From Rhizophagus sp. LPA8_4_AMF (taxonomy: Eukaryota > Glomeromycota > Glomeromycetes > Glomerales > Glomeraceae): a stretch of DNA of 39,164 nucleotides. The stretch is from contig JADRCO010000286.1 in assembly GCA_021464525.1 (NCBI GenBank), positions 1-39,164 of the forward strand, written 5' to 3'. The notes below the pieces were generated by a model. It was not told the origin of the DNA, did no database searches, and saw only the letters and a program-made list of their open reading frames with translations. A program made the translations under genes and the position numbers. Each line of letters begins with the position of its first letter. The stretch's first letter is position 1. This document shows positions 11,471-21,574 of the stretch, in pieces.

Positions 11471-12414
11471 CATAATTTGGGAATCAATTAATTGGTTCGT
11501 TTTATGTTCAAGTTTACTCTAAACATTTATTTATTTACATTAATTTCACTTTAAACATTTAATTAATTTATTTATTTAGTATTTACATTTATTTATTTTA
11601 TTTTGTTTCTATTTTAATTGATTAGTATTTAATATTTGGTATAATTATTATAACTAACGACACGTCAAATTCTTTTTTTCGATCAACTAATAAATTCACC
11701 ACATTGATTTACTAGTATAATTCACAATTGAATAACATAATTTATGACTAACTTTAAAAATAAATTTAAATCTAAGTAAAATAAACTTATTAGCAAAATT
11801 TAGAGTCGTATTATTATGTAAAATTTTTCAAAAAGTTAATAGATAACGGTATTTTTATAATGTGATTAATTCGAAAATGATCGGCAAAATGATCGACATT
11901 TATGTGATAATTAAGAAAGCCTGCTATGCTCAGTTCTTTAACGCTTAGAAATATAAGCAAATAGAAGAGTTATACTTAATAAACAATATATAATTAAACA
12001 GTATAAAGACAATATCCAATCAGACGTGTAGTATAGCGCTGTACGTCGGCATATACTCTCAACACGAATAAAGGATCTCACAATAATCAAGATAAACATA
12101 TTACTTTTAGTAAAACTTTTATTAATTATCGTAATCTTCTTATCTGAAAGAACATTACTACAAAAAAATTGACTCATATTTATAATAAAATATTACATGT
12201 AATCAATATTCGCTATATTTAATAATTTTAACATATAAAATATATTCAATAAGTTTAACAAATTACATATATTTAATAAATGTTATAAATGTTATATATC
12301 TAATAAATATAATATATTTTATATATTTAACGAATATAATATATTAAATGTGTTAATCATGTAAACATGTTTAACTTTCGTAACACCATCCAATACTGGA
12401 CCATCGAACCAGCA
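11471..12414. other. Gene-free, AT-rich; tandem TATATTTAATAAATRTTA-like array at 12190-12360
   Basis: No gene supported. A 79-codon minus-strand frame (11938-12177) has one hydrophobic segment but no homology that I recognise. 12190-12360 is almost pure A/T, built from imperfect repeats of a TATATTTAATAAAT word. Confidence 0.5.
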
Positions 12415-12415
12415 C

Positions 12416-12835
12416 CTGATGATCACTGAGCCGTTGAACATTATTCCGAACGAAGTGCTTTCAAAAGTTCGAGTATAAACTAAGATCAGATCATTCAAGT
12501 TACAAATATCATTGAAGATAATGGGATATTACTAAAAGATATGCGTGATTTTGCATAAACATCATGTAATACAATTTCCATCCCAGCAGTATTAATACTT
12601 GGAAAGGAAACTTGGTATTCATAACTTTCCTTCATTCCATTATAAAATAATCCATCAAATACCTTGGATCTTGCTGCTAAAATTACTCTAGAACCACGAA
12701 ATTTCTTTCCGTCTTCACATAGTTTGAACTATTATTAATAACTGATCTTAAGTCTTGTTTTAATGATTTTCGATTCTTTTTTTTTTTTTTAAAAAAAAGG
12801 TATTTAACTAAAACCTTATTTATATGCACTATAAA
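12416..12835. pseudogene. Composite BTB fragment, copy 1 (plus-strand 3' piece joined to minus-strand 5' piece)
   Basis: ~12424-12500 on the plus strand reads ITEPLNIIPNEVLSKV then breaks by frameshift; this is the linker after the BACK region of BTB proteins. ~12545-12775 on the minus strand reads a BTB start (SLKQDLRSVINNSS, then in other frames CEDGKKF, RVILAARSKVFDGL and SFPSINTAGMEIV). The two pieces face each other, an arrangement that cannot be a gene. The same facing arrangement recurs at 14745-15095. Upstream of the BTB piece is a T-run/A-run, GGTATTTAACTAAAACC, and further TTGCCGCGTCTTTATTAGTCAA (12887-12908), which has a counterpart near 15715. Confidence 0.7.
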
Positions 12836-14276
12836 AAAATTGGCCATGCTTACTGTATTGTTCCAGTTATATAAAAAGAGCATTTTCTTGCCGCGTCTTT
12901 ATTAGTCAAACAGTCAAATGTTTCAAATTAGATATACGGTACAGTGTGACAATCTAATCACATGATCAAAATTAAGCCAATAATTTCATAATAATGTGTC
13001 ATTCTTGATATATAAAATAATGTCAACCAAGAATCATATCAAGAATGATATTTTCGCTTCGCACGTGACATTGTGCGATAAAAAAACTTTAAATGGCACT
13101 TCAGACTTAATAACGGTTTCCGTTTCCTAGTATTTTAATTAACTCATAGTTTATAATGTAATTGAATTTTTGTGTTATTATAAGGTCAAATTTTCAAAAA
13201 AGTATGACTATAAAAGATTTTAGATGATATCTTTTTGTAAATTAAATCTTTTTCTGAAACACACTATATTTATCATAGTCTAATAATAAATGTTCATTAT
13301 TATTTTTCTAGTTTCAATATATTTGTGTTTATGATTCTATGACTTTTATAATTCCAGTAAATAATTTTTTGTAAAATTAATTGATTGATGATTTAGTTAT
13401 CCAAATACATTTGTATATGATAATTAATAATTTATTTAAAGTTACATTTAAAACAAAATTTCAAATCTTTCTGAGATAATGAATTGAAGTTGTAATATAT
13501 TTAATAATTTTTTAATTGATAGCTCCATTTGATAAATTTTTTTTATTAATTTTTTGTTAGTACATTTGATATTTTTAATTTAATGGGGTCTATTAAAACC
13601 CTGAAGAATATATATAATACTGTGATATAATTTTGTATAGGCTTATTATATAGTTTTCTGATAAATATATGTTTGTATTTGTATAGCCAATTAGTAAATA
13701 TTTTATAAGATGCATTATTTGTATAGTGGCGATATCATATTATAAAGTTATTTGTGTTACAAAAAAAAGGAGTCAGTATTAAATGTCATCCAAAAAAACG
13801 TATCATAAGTTTCCATAAGTTTTTTTTAATGGCCTATTTTAATTTATTTTTTAATATTTTTTAATAAGTCTATTTTCAAAGATCCTTTTAATAGAAATTA
13901 GAAATTTCTGTGTTTTTGAATTTTTGATAAAGATTTTTATGTGAGAGAAATTTTTTGTTTAGAACATAGAATATTTTTTTTTGACATTTTAAAAGTTCAT
14001 TTGAGACATTTAATAAAGATTTTATTAAAATTAAATCTTAAGGTATTTTGATATCTTTGAAATTTTTCCTTGATAGAGATTTTTTTTATGGAAATTTTTT
14101 TTGTTAAATTTTTATTAAGAGTTTACATAAACTTTGATCTAAAAGTGCATATTTTATACTAAAATTTGAACTTGTGTTATGATTTTTATAAGGCTTCTAA
14201 TAAAATTAATGATATTTTAATTTTGGTTGAAAAAGACTGTTGTTTAGCTTATTGATTATTTAGTTAATTAATTTTA
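12836..14276. other. Gene-free AT-rich stretch
   Basis: 12836-12960 resembles the presumed promoter of the BTB fragments (compare 15660-15810, sharing ATACAGTGTGA-like and TTAGTCAA words). The rest is T-rich low complexity, including GATAAAGATTTTT-type words like those at 27119-27760. AAAAAACGTATCATAAG at 13793-13809 also occurs at 3944-3960. Confidence 0.5.
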
Positions 14277-14671
14277 TTATTTTTTCAAATGCACAAATAA
14301 ATAAATTTTTAAAGCTTTGATTGTAAATTGTTTTACGACAATAATATCTTCGGATGCTTTTATAAGAATGTTCTCATATTTCTTCTTAATAATAATATTC
14401 AATTGAATTGTACCTTTATTTAACGCTTTGAGGACGAATTTCCCATTATCTTCAATAATAAGCTTTGATCCACATTTTGATTCATCACATATTTTTGGAA
14501 TTCCACGTGTACTATTTAAAATCAATTACTTGATAATGTATTATATCGATAAACATTTAAAATTAGTTCAGCTGGAGTAATTCCTAACGGCTCAATGATA
14601 TTAACTAATATTTGATCTATGATTCGCCTAAAATCAACTAATTTAACTAAAGGTTCTAATTCTTTAACAAC
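14277..14671 (-). pseudogene. BTB protein C-terminal remnant (BACK linker and SPRY-like start)
   Basis: Minus-strand reading starts VKELEPLVKLVDFRRII then ILVNIIEPLGITPAELIL and NVYRYN, a stop, then RGIPKICDESKCGSKLIIED. In intact BTB-SPRY relatives of these fungi the same order leads into an SPRY-like domain beginning with a W-D-x-S-x-C-G-S-x-L-I-I-E-D-N-G motif. After that motif the frame drifts to unrelated residues and stops at 14277. No start, an internal stop and a truncated end: a pseudogene. It is joined head-to-head to its diverged partner at 14678. Confidence 0.65.
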
Positions 14672-14704
14672 CAAAAAGTTGTTAAAGAATTGGAACCTTT
14701 AGTT
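14645..14704. repeat. 27-bp inverted repeat, 6-nt loop (inverted duplication junction)
   Basis: Left arm 14645-14671 and right arm 14678-14704 are reverse complements with a single mismatch (A versus G) around the loop CAAAAA. Beyond the arms the two sides stay homologous but diverged: both encode VKELEPLV then a Asp-x-x-x-I segment and (I/V)NIIEPL. This marks the junction of an inverted duplication of a BTB gene fragment. Confidence 0.9.
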
Positions 14705-14865
14705 GAATCAATCGACCTTAAACAAATCAAAGGTCGAATAGTGATTAATATCATTGAGCCATTGAACATCATCCGAACGAAGTGCTTTCAAAAGTTTATG
14801 AGTATAAACTAAGATCAGGTTATTCAAGTTATATTAAATCCTGAGGAGAACCAGAAATAAAATAT
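14678..14865 (+). pseudogene. BTB linker fragment, inverted partner of 14277-14671
   Basis: Plus-strand reading: VKELEPLVESIDLKQIKGRI, VINIIEPLNII, then after a one-base loss PNEVLSKVYEYK-like residues and a stop. It aligns with the minus-strand fragment on its left and with the shorter copy at 12424-12500. Relative to that copy it has ~45 bp extra (around 14836-14880) before the shared TATCATTGAAG(T/A)TAATGG sequence. Confidence 0.65.
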
Positions 14866-15095
14866 ATTTGTAATTAATATCATTGAAGTTAATGGGATAT
14901 TATTAAAAGATATGGGTTATTCTGTATAAAAATGTTGCAAAACAATCCCTATCCCAGCAGAATTAATACTTGGAAAGGAAACTTGGTTTTCATAACTTAA
15001 CTGAACTATTATTAATAACTCATCTTAAGTCTTGTTTTAATGATTTTTGATTCAATTTTTTTTTTAAAAAAAAGATATTTAGTAAAACCTCATTC
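14745..15095. repeat. Composite BTB fragment, copy 2 (direct duplicate of 12416-12835)
   Basis: Shares with copy 1, in order: TTGAACAT.ATCCGAACGA, AGTGCTTTCAAAAGTT, TATAAACTAAGATCAG, AATGGGATATTA.TAAAAG, AATACTTGGAAAGGAAACTT, TATTATTAATAACT, then the T-run/A-run and (G/A)(A)TATTTAGTAAAACC. The minus-strand BTB piece (~14905-15055) has lost its middle: it jumps from VINNSS to SYENQVSFPSINSAG. Copy 2 was therefore deleted internally after duplication. Confidence 0.8.
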
Positions 15096-15645
15096 ATATA
15101 TACTAAGACCCGCAATAGACAAACGACTGAATGGAATAGTATTTAATGGAATATTCGCTACCACTTCAACCAATAAATTTTATAAATATTATCTTCTGTT
15201 AATGGCAATTTTCCCGCAAATTCAGACAATAATTCTGGTGAATAATTTTATAATAATCTTTTTCTAACAAAGTTTTCACAATAAAGTCAATAAGAAAGTC
15301 AATAAGGCCTGGTAATTGAAAATAATTTCAATTCAAAGCGTATAGCTTCAATTATATTATCTTTTGTTAAAGATTCATCTTTAACTGAATCTGTATAAAT
15401 ATATTCTAATATAATTTTCATTTTGGCGGAATTAATATTTGGAAGGGAAATTTGGGGTTCATAAATCCTTTATCCATAATTAAATAATCTATCAAATACT
15501 TTGGATCTTGCTGTTAAAATTAGTCTACAATCATAAAATTTCTTTTCAACTTTACAAAAACTTTCTATATCACTATATTTTGGATTATTAATTAACACTC
15601 TCAAGTGAATGTTGTCTCTCCATGTCTCCTTCTAATGAATGCATT
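15090..15645 (-). pseudogene. BTB-domain protein remnant
   Basis: Minus strand from ~15617: VLINNPKYSDIESFCKVEKK then a BTB core (LILTARSKVFDRLFNYG, a stop, YEPQISLPNINSAKMKII, LEYIYTDSVKDESLTKDNII), then a decayed BACK-like part (NYSPELLSEFAGKLPLTEDN) with several stops to ~15100. It is a third, longer copy of the fragment type seen at 4140-4615. Its presumed upstream region (15650-15810) keeps words shared with 12780-12960. Confidence 0.75.
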
Positions 15646-16154
15646 TTTTTTTCTTTTTAGATGTTCATATATAAAAAAAAAAAATTATTCATGTTTACTG
15701 TAAATATTTTCTTGTTGCATCTTTGTTAGTCAACCAGTTTCATATAAAAAAACAATGAATGAATAATTTTATATCAATTAAAACGAATTGATATACAGTG
15801 TGATGAAAAAATTCCGTGACCATTGATCATTCCACATCATCAAAGTAAATCTATAATCACATACTGTATATCAAATATATAACAATGGCTCATAGTTATA
15901 CAAGGATAAATTGCTTTATTTTAAGTGAGAATCTGAGCTATGTGGATGTACTTCTGATTTACTACAAGGCAATGATATGATAATTGCTCAATAATATTAG
16001 TTTAACTATTAAATATTATATATTATTAAAATATCCAGTTTTTTTTTGTGAATGTCAGAATATACAACCATGAAATCTTATAAATGTTGATTAATGAGAT
16101 GATAACAAAAGATACAATAAATCAATTAATATCATCACATATTTTGTCATTTAT
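15646..16154. other. No gene; old BTB promoter region and AT-rich spacer
   Basis: 15650-15810 resembles 12800-12960 (TTCATGTTTACTGTA, CTTGTTGCATCTTTGTTAGTCAA, TATACAGTGTGA). Nothing else is recognised before the PPR-like remnant. Confidence 0.5.
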
Positions 16155-17504
16155 ATGAAATTTAATTCATTATATTTTACCAACCCATTTTATTTGGATT
16201 TAATTTCTTATTTATTACGTCAGTGCTCTAAACATAACAGATTAGATTTGGATAACGTTATTTTTGTTAGATTCGTTCATGATGTTGATATGAGTTCAAG
16301 AAAACATGTACTTCTCGCTCTTGTTATTAAAGTATGGAATGATATGGCTAAGAAATATGCTGATAAGGGACAGCCTGAAGAAGTTATAAGAAATTACATT
16401 TTTTCTTTTAAAAAAACTAAATATAAAAAGAAAAAAACATTTTTTTTAGTAGATTAAGTGATGTCTCAATATGGTACATTTCCTAATGTGAAAGCTTACT
16501 CAATGTTGATAAAATCCACAGCAAAAGCAAAGGATCCATATAAATGTTTTGAATTTTTAGAGAAAATTATTTCAAGAGGTGGAAAAACAAATTCTGCTAC
16601 ACTAATTTCTTTCTAAAATCATGACTTTCATTGAAAGATGCTAATATATAAGAGAATGCAGATATAATCATTGAATTAATTCACCATTGGAAAATTGGAC
16701 CAAATAGAATGACATTTTTAATCTTATTACAACATTGCAAAAATCATGAACAATTAGAAGATATTTGGAATAAAACATTAAAGTATAGATTATGTAAAAA
16801 TAAAAGATTACAAGAAGAAATTATAAAGATATGTTGTACAAAACTTTCTTTTAATAAATCTTTGACTTATGAGAATCAACATAATATGGAAAATATGGAG
16901 GATGGAATATCAAAATGCTTTGATTATTTTTTAAGATTTTATAGAATTTCTAAAGGAGAAATCCCATTAGGATTTTGTAATACTTTATTGAAGTATTGTA
17001 CAATGAAAGGAGATATTTTTAGGCCAATAAGAATATTATTGATTCAATACATGATAATACAATAAATAATAGAACATATATTAGGAGATTAATAGAAGGA
17101 ATATTTTCTAAACCAAAAACTATTAAATTACAAAAAATAATTATTAAATTCAGTGATTTTAACTTTAGGAAGATTACATGATGTTCATGGAATTATGTTG
17201 TTTTATCAAGAACTTCTCAAAAATAATACCAATTATCATAATTCATTTATGAATAGAACAAATAACATTTCTATGGAGATTAAATTATATAATATTTTAT
17301 GAAAGCTGTATCAGAATGTAAATATAGACCATTAAGCTTCATGGAAATTATTAAATATACTCTGCTTGGACTCAACTAAATCATATTAGTGTTAAATACT
17401 TATTTTCTTCTATACAAACCAAAAAAGACATTAAATTGTTTGGATCAACATTACTTGAATTTGTTATTAACAAAGAAATAATTCTTAGTAAAGATGTATT
17501 TTAG
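16155..17504 (+). pseudogene. Pentatricopeptide (PPR)-type protein remnant
   Basis: Consecutive coding stretches in order: WNDMAKKYADKGQPEEVIRN; a TAA at 16455-16457; MSQYGTFPNVKAYSMLIKST then AKAKDPYKCFEFLEKIISRG (16461-16615, same frame); a frame change; 16709-17020 with FCNTLLKYCTMKGDIFR; another frame change to IIDSIHDNTINNRTYIR; RLHDVHGIMLFYQELLKNN; and LEFVINKEIILSKDVF ending at 17502-17504. The spacing and residues (for example P-x-V-x-A-Y-x-M-L-I-K, F-x-x-M/I-I) fit ~35-residue PPR helix pairs. PPR proteins usually act in organelle RNA processing. At least four lesions, so non-functional. The intact family member would be ~450 residues over this span. Confidence 0.7.
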
Positions 17505-17623
17505 AGACACCATTAAATTAGTGAAGGGACTAAATAATTCTTAATTAAACTAGATACTTGCCAGCTTGAAAAAAAAATGTAACTTAAATGATTTGATATA
17601 ATATTGATTTAAAATATATTCTA

Positions 17624-18321
17624 ATGCACAAAGATACTAGAAGTAAGGTATATATATATATTATAATTCAGGTAAAATATGAGGGTCTGTTTTAATAAAA
17701 GCTAAAAAAAACTTCCTAGTAAAATATGCCATCAAAATGTGAGTTGTTGTACTAATTACTATTAGCTTTTATAAGATTTTGTAGTTTTTATAAGATTTTG
17801 TCCAATATATTAAATATATAAGTTTATAAGACAATTATTAAATTAACTAAATAAGATGCCTTAAATCTTATTATATATATAATTAGATTACTTCAACAGG
17901 TTTCCATAAAGTGCAATGAAACCCAATTATTAAGATAACAAATCCTTTTAGTTTATTAGGATTTGATTTAATTATTTTAATACGTTCATCGAATACTCCT
18001 AAACTGGAGTAATCAGCAACTTTTCCCTTTGAGATTGTATTCATATATGATTTCAATTGACTTATACCATTATTCAATATTTCACCTATAGTTGTCTGCT
18101 TTGTTATTTTAAGTTCTTTTGACCAATATGTATATATTCTTTTTAATAAAACCTCTTCATTCTCCTTTTCAAGAAATTTATCTAAGTTTTCTAATTCATT
18201 TGCACCAAACTTAACTTTCAGATTTTTTTATTAGACCAACTAATGAAATATATTCTAATTCTAAACAAATGTCATAATCTCCTGTTGCTTTTAAAACAAA
18301 AATATCTGAATAACCAAAGTG
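17624..18321. repeat. Segmental duplication, copy A
   Basis: Starts at GCACAAAGATACTAGAAGTA and runs in parallel with 18435-20135 (copy B, once its inserted element is removed) up to AATATCTGAATAACCAAA. It includes AGCTAAAAAAA.TTCCTAGTA, GTGAGTTGTT.TACTAA and the nuclease 3' coding end. The copies are in direct orientation, ~110 bp apart. After 18321 the similarity stops abruptly. Confidence 0.9.
17883..18321 (-). pseudogene. PD-(D/E)XK nuclease-like gene, duplicated 3' fragment
   Basis: Minus-strand copy of the C-terminal nuclease part of the gene at 19673-21574: ELEYISLVGLIKK-like residues, WSKELKITKQTTIGEILN, GISQLKSYMNTISKGKVADY and NPNKLKGFVILIIGFHCTL. A T-run of seven instead of six near 18226-18232 shifts the frame, and the C-terminal residues differ (EVI then stop). 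It has no 5' part: homology ends near 18321, inside the nuclease domain. The PD-(D/E)XK Asp and Glu-x-Lys region is only partly present. Confidence 0.85.
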
Positions 18322-18485
18322 ACTGCTCATATATACACATATATATATCTAATATAAACATTATGAAAAGCCCTCCTCTGTAAACGGGTTTATCCTTTTT
18401 ATAATTATTTTGTTATTATAATGTATTAATACTTGCACAAAGATACTAGAAGTAAGGTATATACTGTATATATTATAATTCAGGT

Positions 18486-19512
18486 AAATATAGCAGTGTT
18501 CGGAAATGATCTAGTCATTTGACCATTCAAAGGATTTGCCTAATCCTTTGTTATAATCATAAATCATTTGGCATTTGTCATTTGGATCATTTGCAAAATG
18601 ACAAATGCCAAATAATTTATGATTATGACAAATAACACCAATCATTTGTAATTTGATCATTTGTCATTATAATACTAAAAGATTATTGGACAATTCCTAA
18701 TTGTGGAATCATGTGATTTTTGAAAAATACTAAGCGAACAATTCTTTAAATTATTTTTTCATAAATCATTTTTGCGTAACTATTATATATAATATTATCA
18801 TTAATTATTCTTATACAAATTTATAAACAAGCCAATAAAAAAATATATTGAAATATATTGTATGGCTTCAAATTTTAAAAAGCAATTTCAGCTAAATAAT
18901 TCCAAATTTTGACTTGTATTTTGCATTTTTTTCTATATAGCATAATTTTTTAATTTTAGTTTATAATTATACTTAGTTTTTATTATATAAATGATTGCAT
19001 AATATATTTACTTAAACTTATAATGCTAAAATAAATCTAGTAATGTGAAAATTAATGGGATTTAAAATGTTAAAAAAAATTTATATGGATAATTTTGATT
19101 CAGGACTGTCTAATTATGTAGAAATATTAGAACTTAGAAGAAACCTCAGTATGACTCATTTGGCTGGTCAGTAATTTTGAGTTGATTGTTCAGAAGGCAA
19201 GAAATTGCCAAATTAGTAAATTATTTGGAAAAATGGTTAAATTTTAAATTTTCTTTGTTAAATATAAATTATAAACCATATGATATAAAAATCTTCTGCC
19301 ACTATGAAAAATTTTTGTAACATAAGATTTTTTTTTATATTTTGTTTCTTTACTATATTAAATAAGATTTGTTAATAAAATCTTTCAAAATATTTAATAT
19401 TGGCCAAATAACTTAAATGACTGGTCATTTGAATTTCAAATGACAAATGACAAATAACTTGTCATTTAATTCATTTGTCATTTCAAGTCATTTGCTGAAT
19501 ACTTAAATATAG
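18486..19512. mobile_element. hAT-like non-autonomous DNA transposon with 8-bp target duplication
   Basis: The element is 18494-19504 (1011 bp). It is flanked by AAATATAG at 18486-18493 and 19505-19512. Its ends are imperfect inverted repeats: 5' CAGTGTTCGGAAATGA and, on the other strand of the 3' end, AAGTATTCAGCAAATGA (about 13 matches with one gap). An 8-bp duplication with a CAGTG-type end is the hAT signature. Both subterminal regions are dense in TCATTTG/CAAATGA words, typical of hAT transposase binding arrays. No transposase frame is visible, so it is non-autonomous. The empty site is preserved in copy A (near 17675-17690). Confidence 0.85.
18553..18626. repeat. 31-bp subterminal hairpin inside the hAT-like element
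   Basis: 18553-18583 and 18596-18626 are reverse complements with one mismatch and a 12-nt loop. The arms contain CATTTGGCATTTGTCATTT and its complement. It is probably a transposase-recognition or structural feature of the element. Confidence 0.85.
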
Positions 19513-19672
19513 TGGATATGTTTTAATAAAAGCTAAAAAAAAATTCCTAGTATGATATGCCATTAAAATGTGAGTTGTTATACTAATAACTATTAGCTTT
19601 TATAAGATTTTATCTAATATATTAAATATATAAGTTTATAAGGCAATTATTAAATTAACTAAATAAGATGCC

Positions 19673-21574
19673 TTAAATCTTATTATATATATAATTAGAT
19701 ATTACTTCTTCAACAGGTTTCCATAAGATGCGACGAAAACCAATTACTAAGATAACAAATCCTTTTAGTTTATTAGGATTTGATTTAATTATTTTAACAC
19801 GTTCATCAAATACTCCTGAACTGGAGTAATCAGCAACTTTTCCCTTTGAAATTGTATTCATATATGATTTCAATTGACTTATACCACTATTCAATATTTC
19901 ACCTATAGTTGTCTGCTTTGTTGTTTTAAATTCTTTTGACCAATATGTATATATTCTTAATAATAAAACCTCTTCATTCTCCTTTTCAAGAATTTTATCT
20001 AAGTTTTCTAATTTATTTGCACCAAACATAACTTTCAGATTTTTTATTAGACCAACTAATGAAATATATTTTAATTCTAAACAAATGTCATAATCTCCTG
20101 TTCCTTTTAAAACAAAAATATCTGAATAACCAAAACAACCTGATCCCTTTGATTTTTTGCCATCCATTACTAATGAAAGCTCTGGAATACGATACTTTAA
20201 TGGCAAAAGACTTTCAGCAATTGCCTGGAGCATAGATTCATCTGCTGAAGATAAAGACATTCATGATCTTGTCAATAAGAAGGTCTTTAGAATTTCAATA
20301 AAAGGTATAATATCACCTATAACAAGACTTTCATTGCTAAAGCAACAAGAAGTGCATCATTAACAATCTCTCTATACATTAAATTATTCTTATTTTGTTC
20401 TGAAATTTGACTTTGTTTTTTTGAAAATCCTAACGGATAGTTATAAATAATTATTAAATACAGTTTAATAATTAATATAAATACAAAAAAAAAATAATGT
20501 ATAAATACTACAACTTACTGGTAAATAAATCATCTGTATTAGCATCATTATCTCTTACTCTTTTTAGTTCATCTGTTTGTTTACCTTGAAGAATAAGTTT
20601 TTCATTCCATATTTTGTTAAAAATAGATTCTAAAGTTTCACCTGAACAATATATCTCACTTCCAACATCATTATATTTATAGCAATTATGAAATATTAGA
20701 CGAATATCCTTCTCAAATTCTTCTAAACTTGTGTATTGATTATTCTTTAATTTTAAATTTATAGTAAATAGGTTCATTGATTGACTTATAACCTCCTTAT
20801 TTTTAATATGATCCTTTTTAACATATTTATAAAATAAATTAGCATAAGATTTGTTTTCAAGTTCATAAAGAATATCATAACAGAAGTTAACTAGTTTAAT
20901 GTTCTTTTTAGGTAATCCTGGTTGTGAAGTTTCAGAAAGATCTTTATTAGTTTTTATTGAAAGTAATGCATCTGGTTGTAAAGTTTCAGAAACTGATTCT
21001 TCTGAAAATGATGTAGTAGTAGTAAAATTATTTTCCTTTTCACATTCTTTAATAACTTCTTGCCAGAATACTTGAAAATCTTTTTTATGTTATGAAAGAA
21101 AGAAATCATTGTTAATGGTATGCTAAATTTTTATTTAGTGGTGAAAGAAGGTACATAGCCAATTCCTCCTCCAGAATAAGCAGACTTTACCAACAACAAA
21201 GTTAGGGTGCCTGGATTGAGAGAATTGGGGTGGTTACCAAGACGAACAAATCCAGTAATTCTCACTAAGTGACTACGGGGAGTATTAGGAGTTACCCATA
21301 ACTTTGCAAAATAAAAACAAAACATACCTTTTTCTTTACTGCAATAAAAATATCTGGCTCTAATAATTCCTTAGCTTCATCTAAAAAGTGTTTATATCAG
21401 ATAATATCCAAAATTTGCCACTTGTTCAATGATAATGAAGTTAGCTGAGTTAGTAAAGCAATAATGATATCTCTATTAAAATTCAAAAATTTATGGTAAG
21501 TTCTATCTCTTGATTCATTTAAATAAGTAACAAGAGCTTCATATCCAATATAGTTTTCTTTAGTTGCACTCATG
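19673..21574 (-). pseudogene. Bromodomain plus PD-(D/E)XK nuclease-like protein, broken
   Basis: Read on the minus strand. A first exon piece (21328-21574) has MSATKENYIGY, then after a one-base gain near 21540 EALVTYLNESRDRTYHKFL and a stop at 21397-21399. Then 20519-21082 has KDFQVFWQEVIKECEKEN, a Ser/Thr-rich spacer and a bromodomain: CYDILYELENKSYANLFY, MNLFTINLKLKNNQY, LEEFEKDIRLIFHNCYKYND and GSEIYCSG (the Asn-x3-Tyr-Asn acetyl-lysine pocket motif reads NCYKYN). A phase-1 intron (20430-20518) is still well formed. The last exon has NDALLVALA, a one-base loss (~20333), a stop (20261-20263), then LPLKYRIPELSLVMDGKKS, the catalytic-type SDIFVL...CLELK (Asp...Glu-x-Lys) and QLKSYMNTISKGKVADY to the end at 19673. 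A nuclease joined to an acetyl-lysine reader suggests chromatin-directed DNA cutting. Four lesions make it a recent pseudogene, or some could be sequencing errors. Confidence 0.75.
21083..21327. other. GC-richer insert inside the bromodomain-nuclease gene
   Basis: A ~245-bp block interrupts the coding text between IFIAVKKK and KDFQVFWQE. It is bordered by AAAAAG and AAAAAAG (minus strand), which could be a target duplication. Its core (21145-21300) is clearly more GC-rich than the surroundings and open on both strands, for example PGTLTLLLVKSAYSGGGIGY on the minus strand and RVPGLREWGWLPRR on the plus strand. A GTATGT donor sits at its edge, but no acceptor gives the right phase, so an insertion is favoured over a normal intron. 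Confidence 0.5.

Larger units (their letters stand above)
18435..20135. repeat. Segmental duplication, copy B (split by the hAT-like element)
   Basis: 18435-18493 and 19505-20135 together align with copy A (17624-18321). The junction of the two parts reads GGTAAATATAGTGGATATG once the element and one target copy are removed, close to GGTAAAATATGAGGGTCTG in copy A. Copy B carries the longer, better preserved 3' end of the nuclease gene and is therefore the likely source. Confidence 0.85.

Noticed and set aside
11938..12177. 79-codon minus-strand frame with one hydrophobic segment
   Set aside because: No recognised family, no splice partner, flanked by pure A/T sequence. Hydrophobic frames are common in AT-rich DNA.
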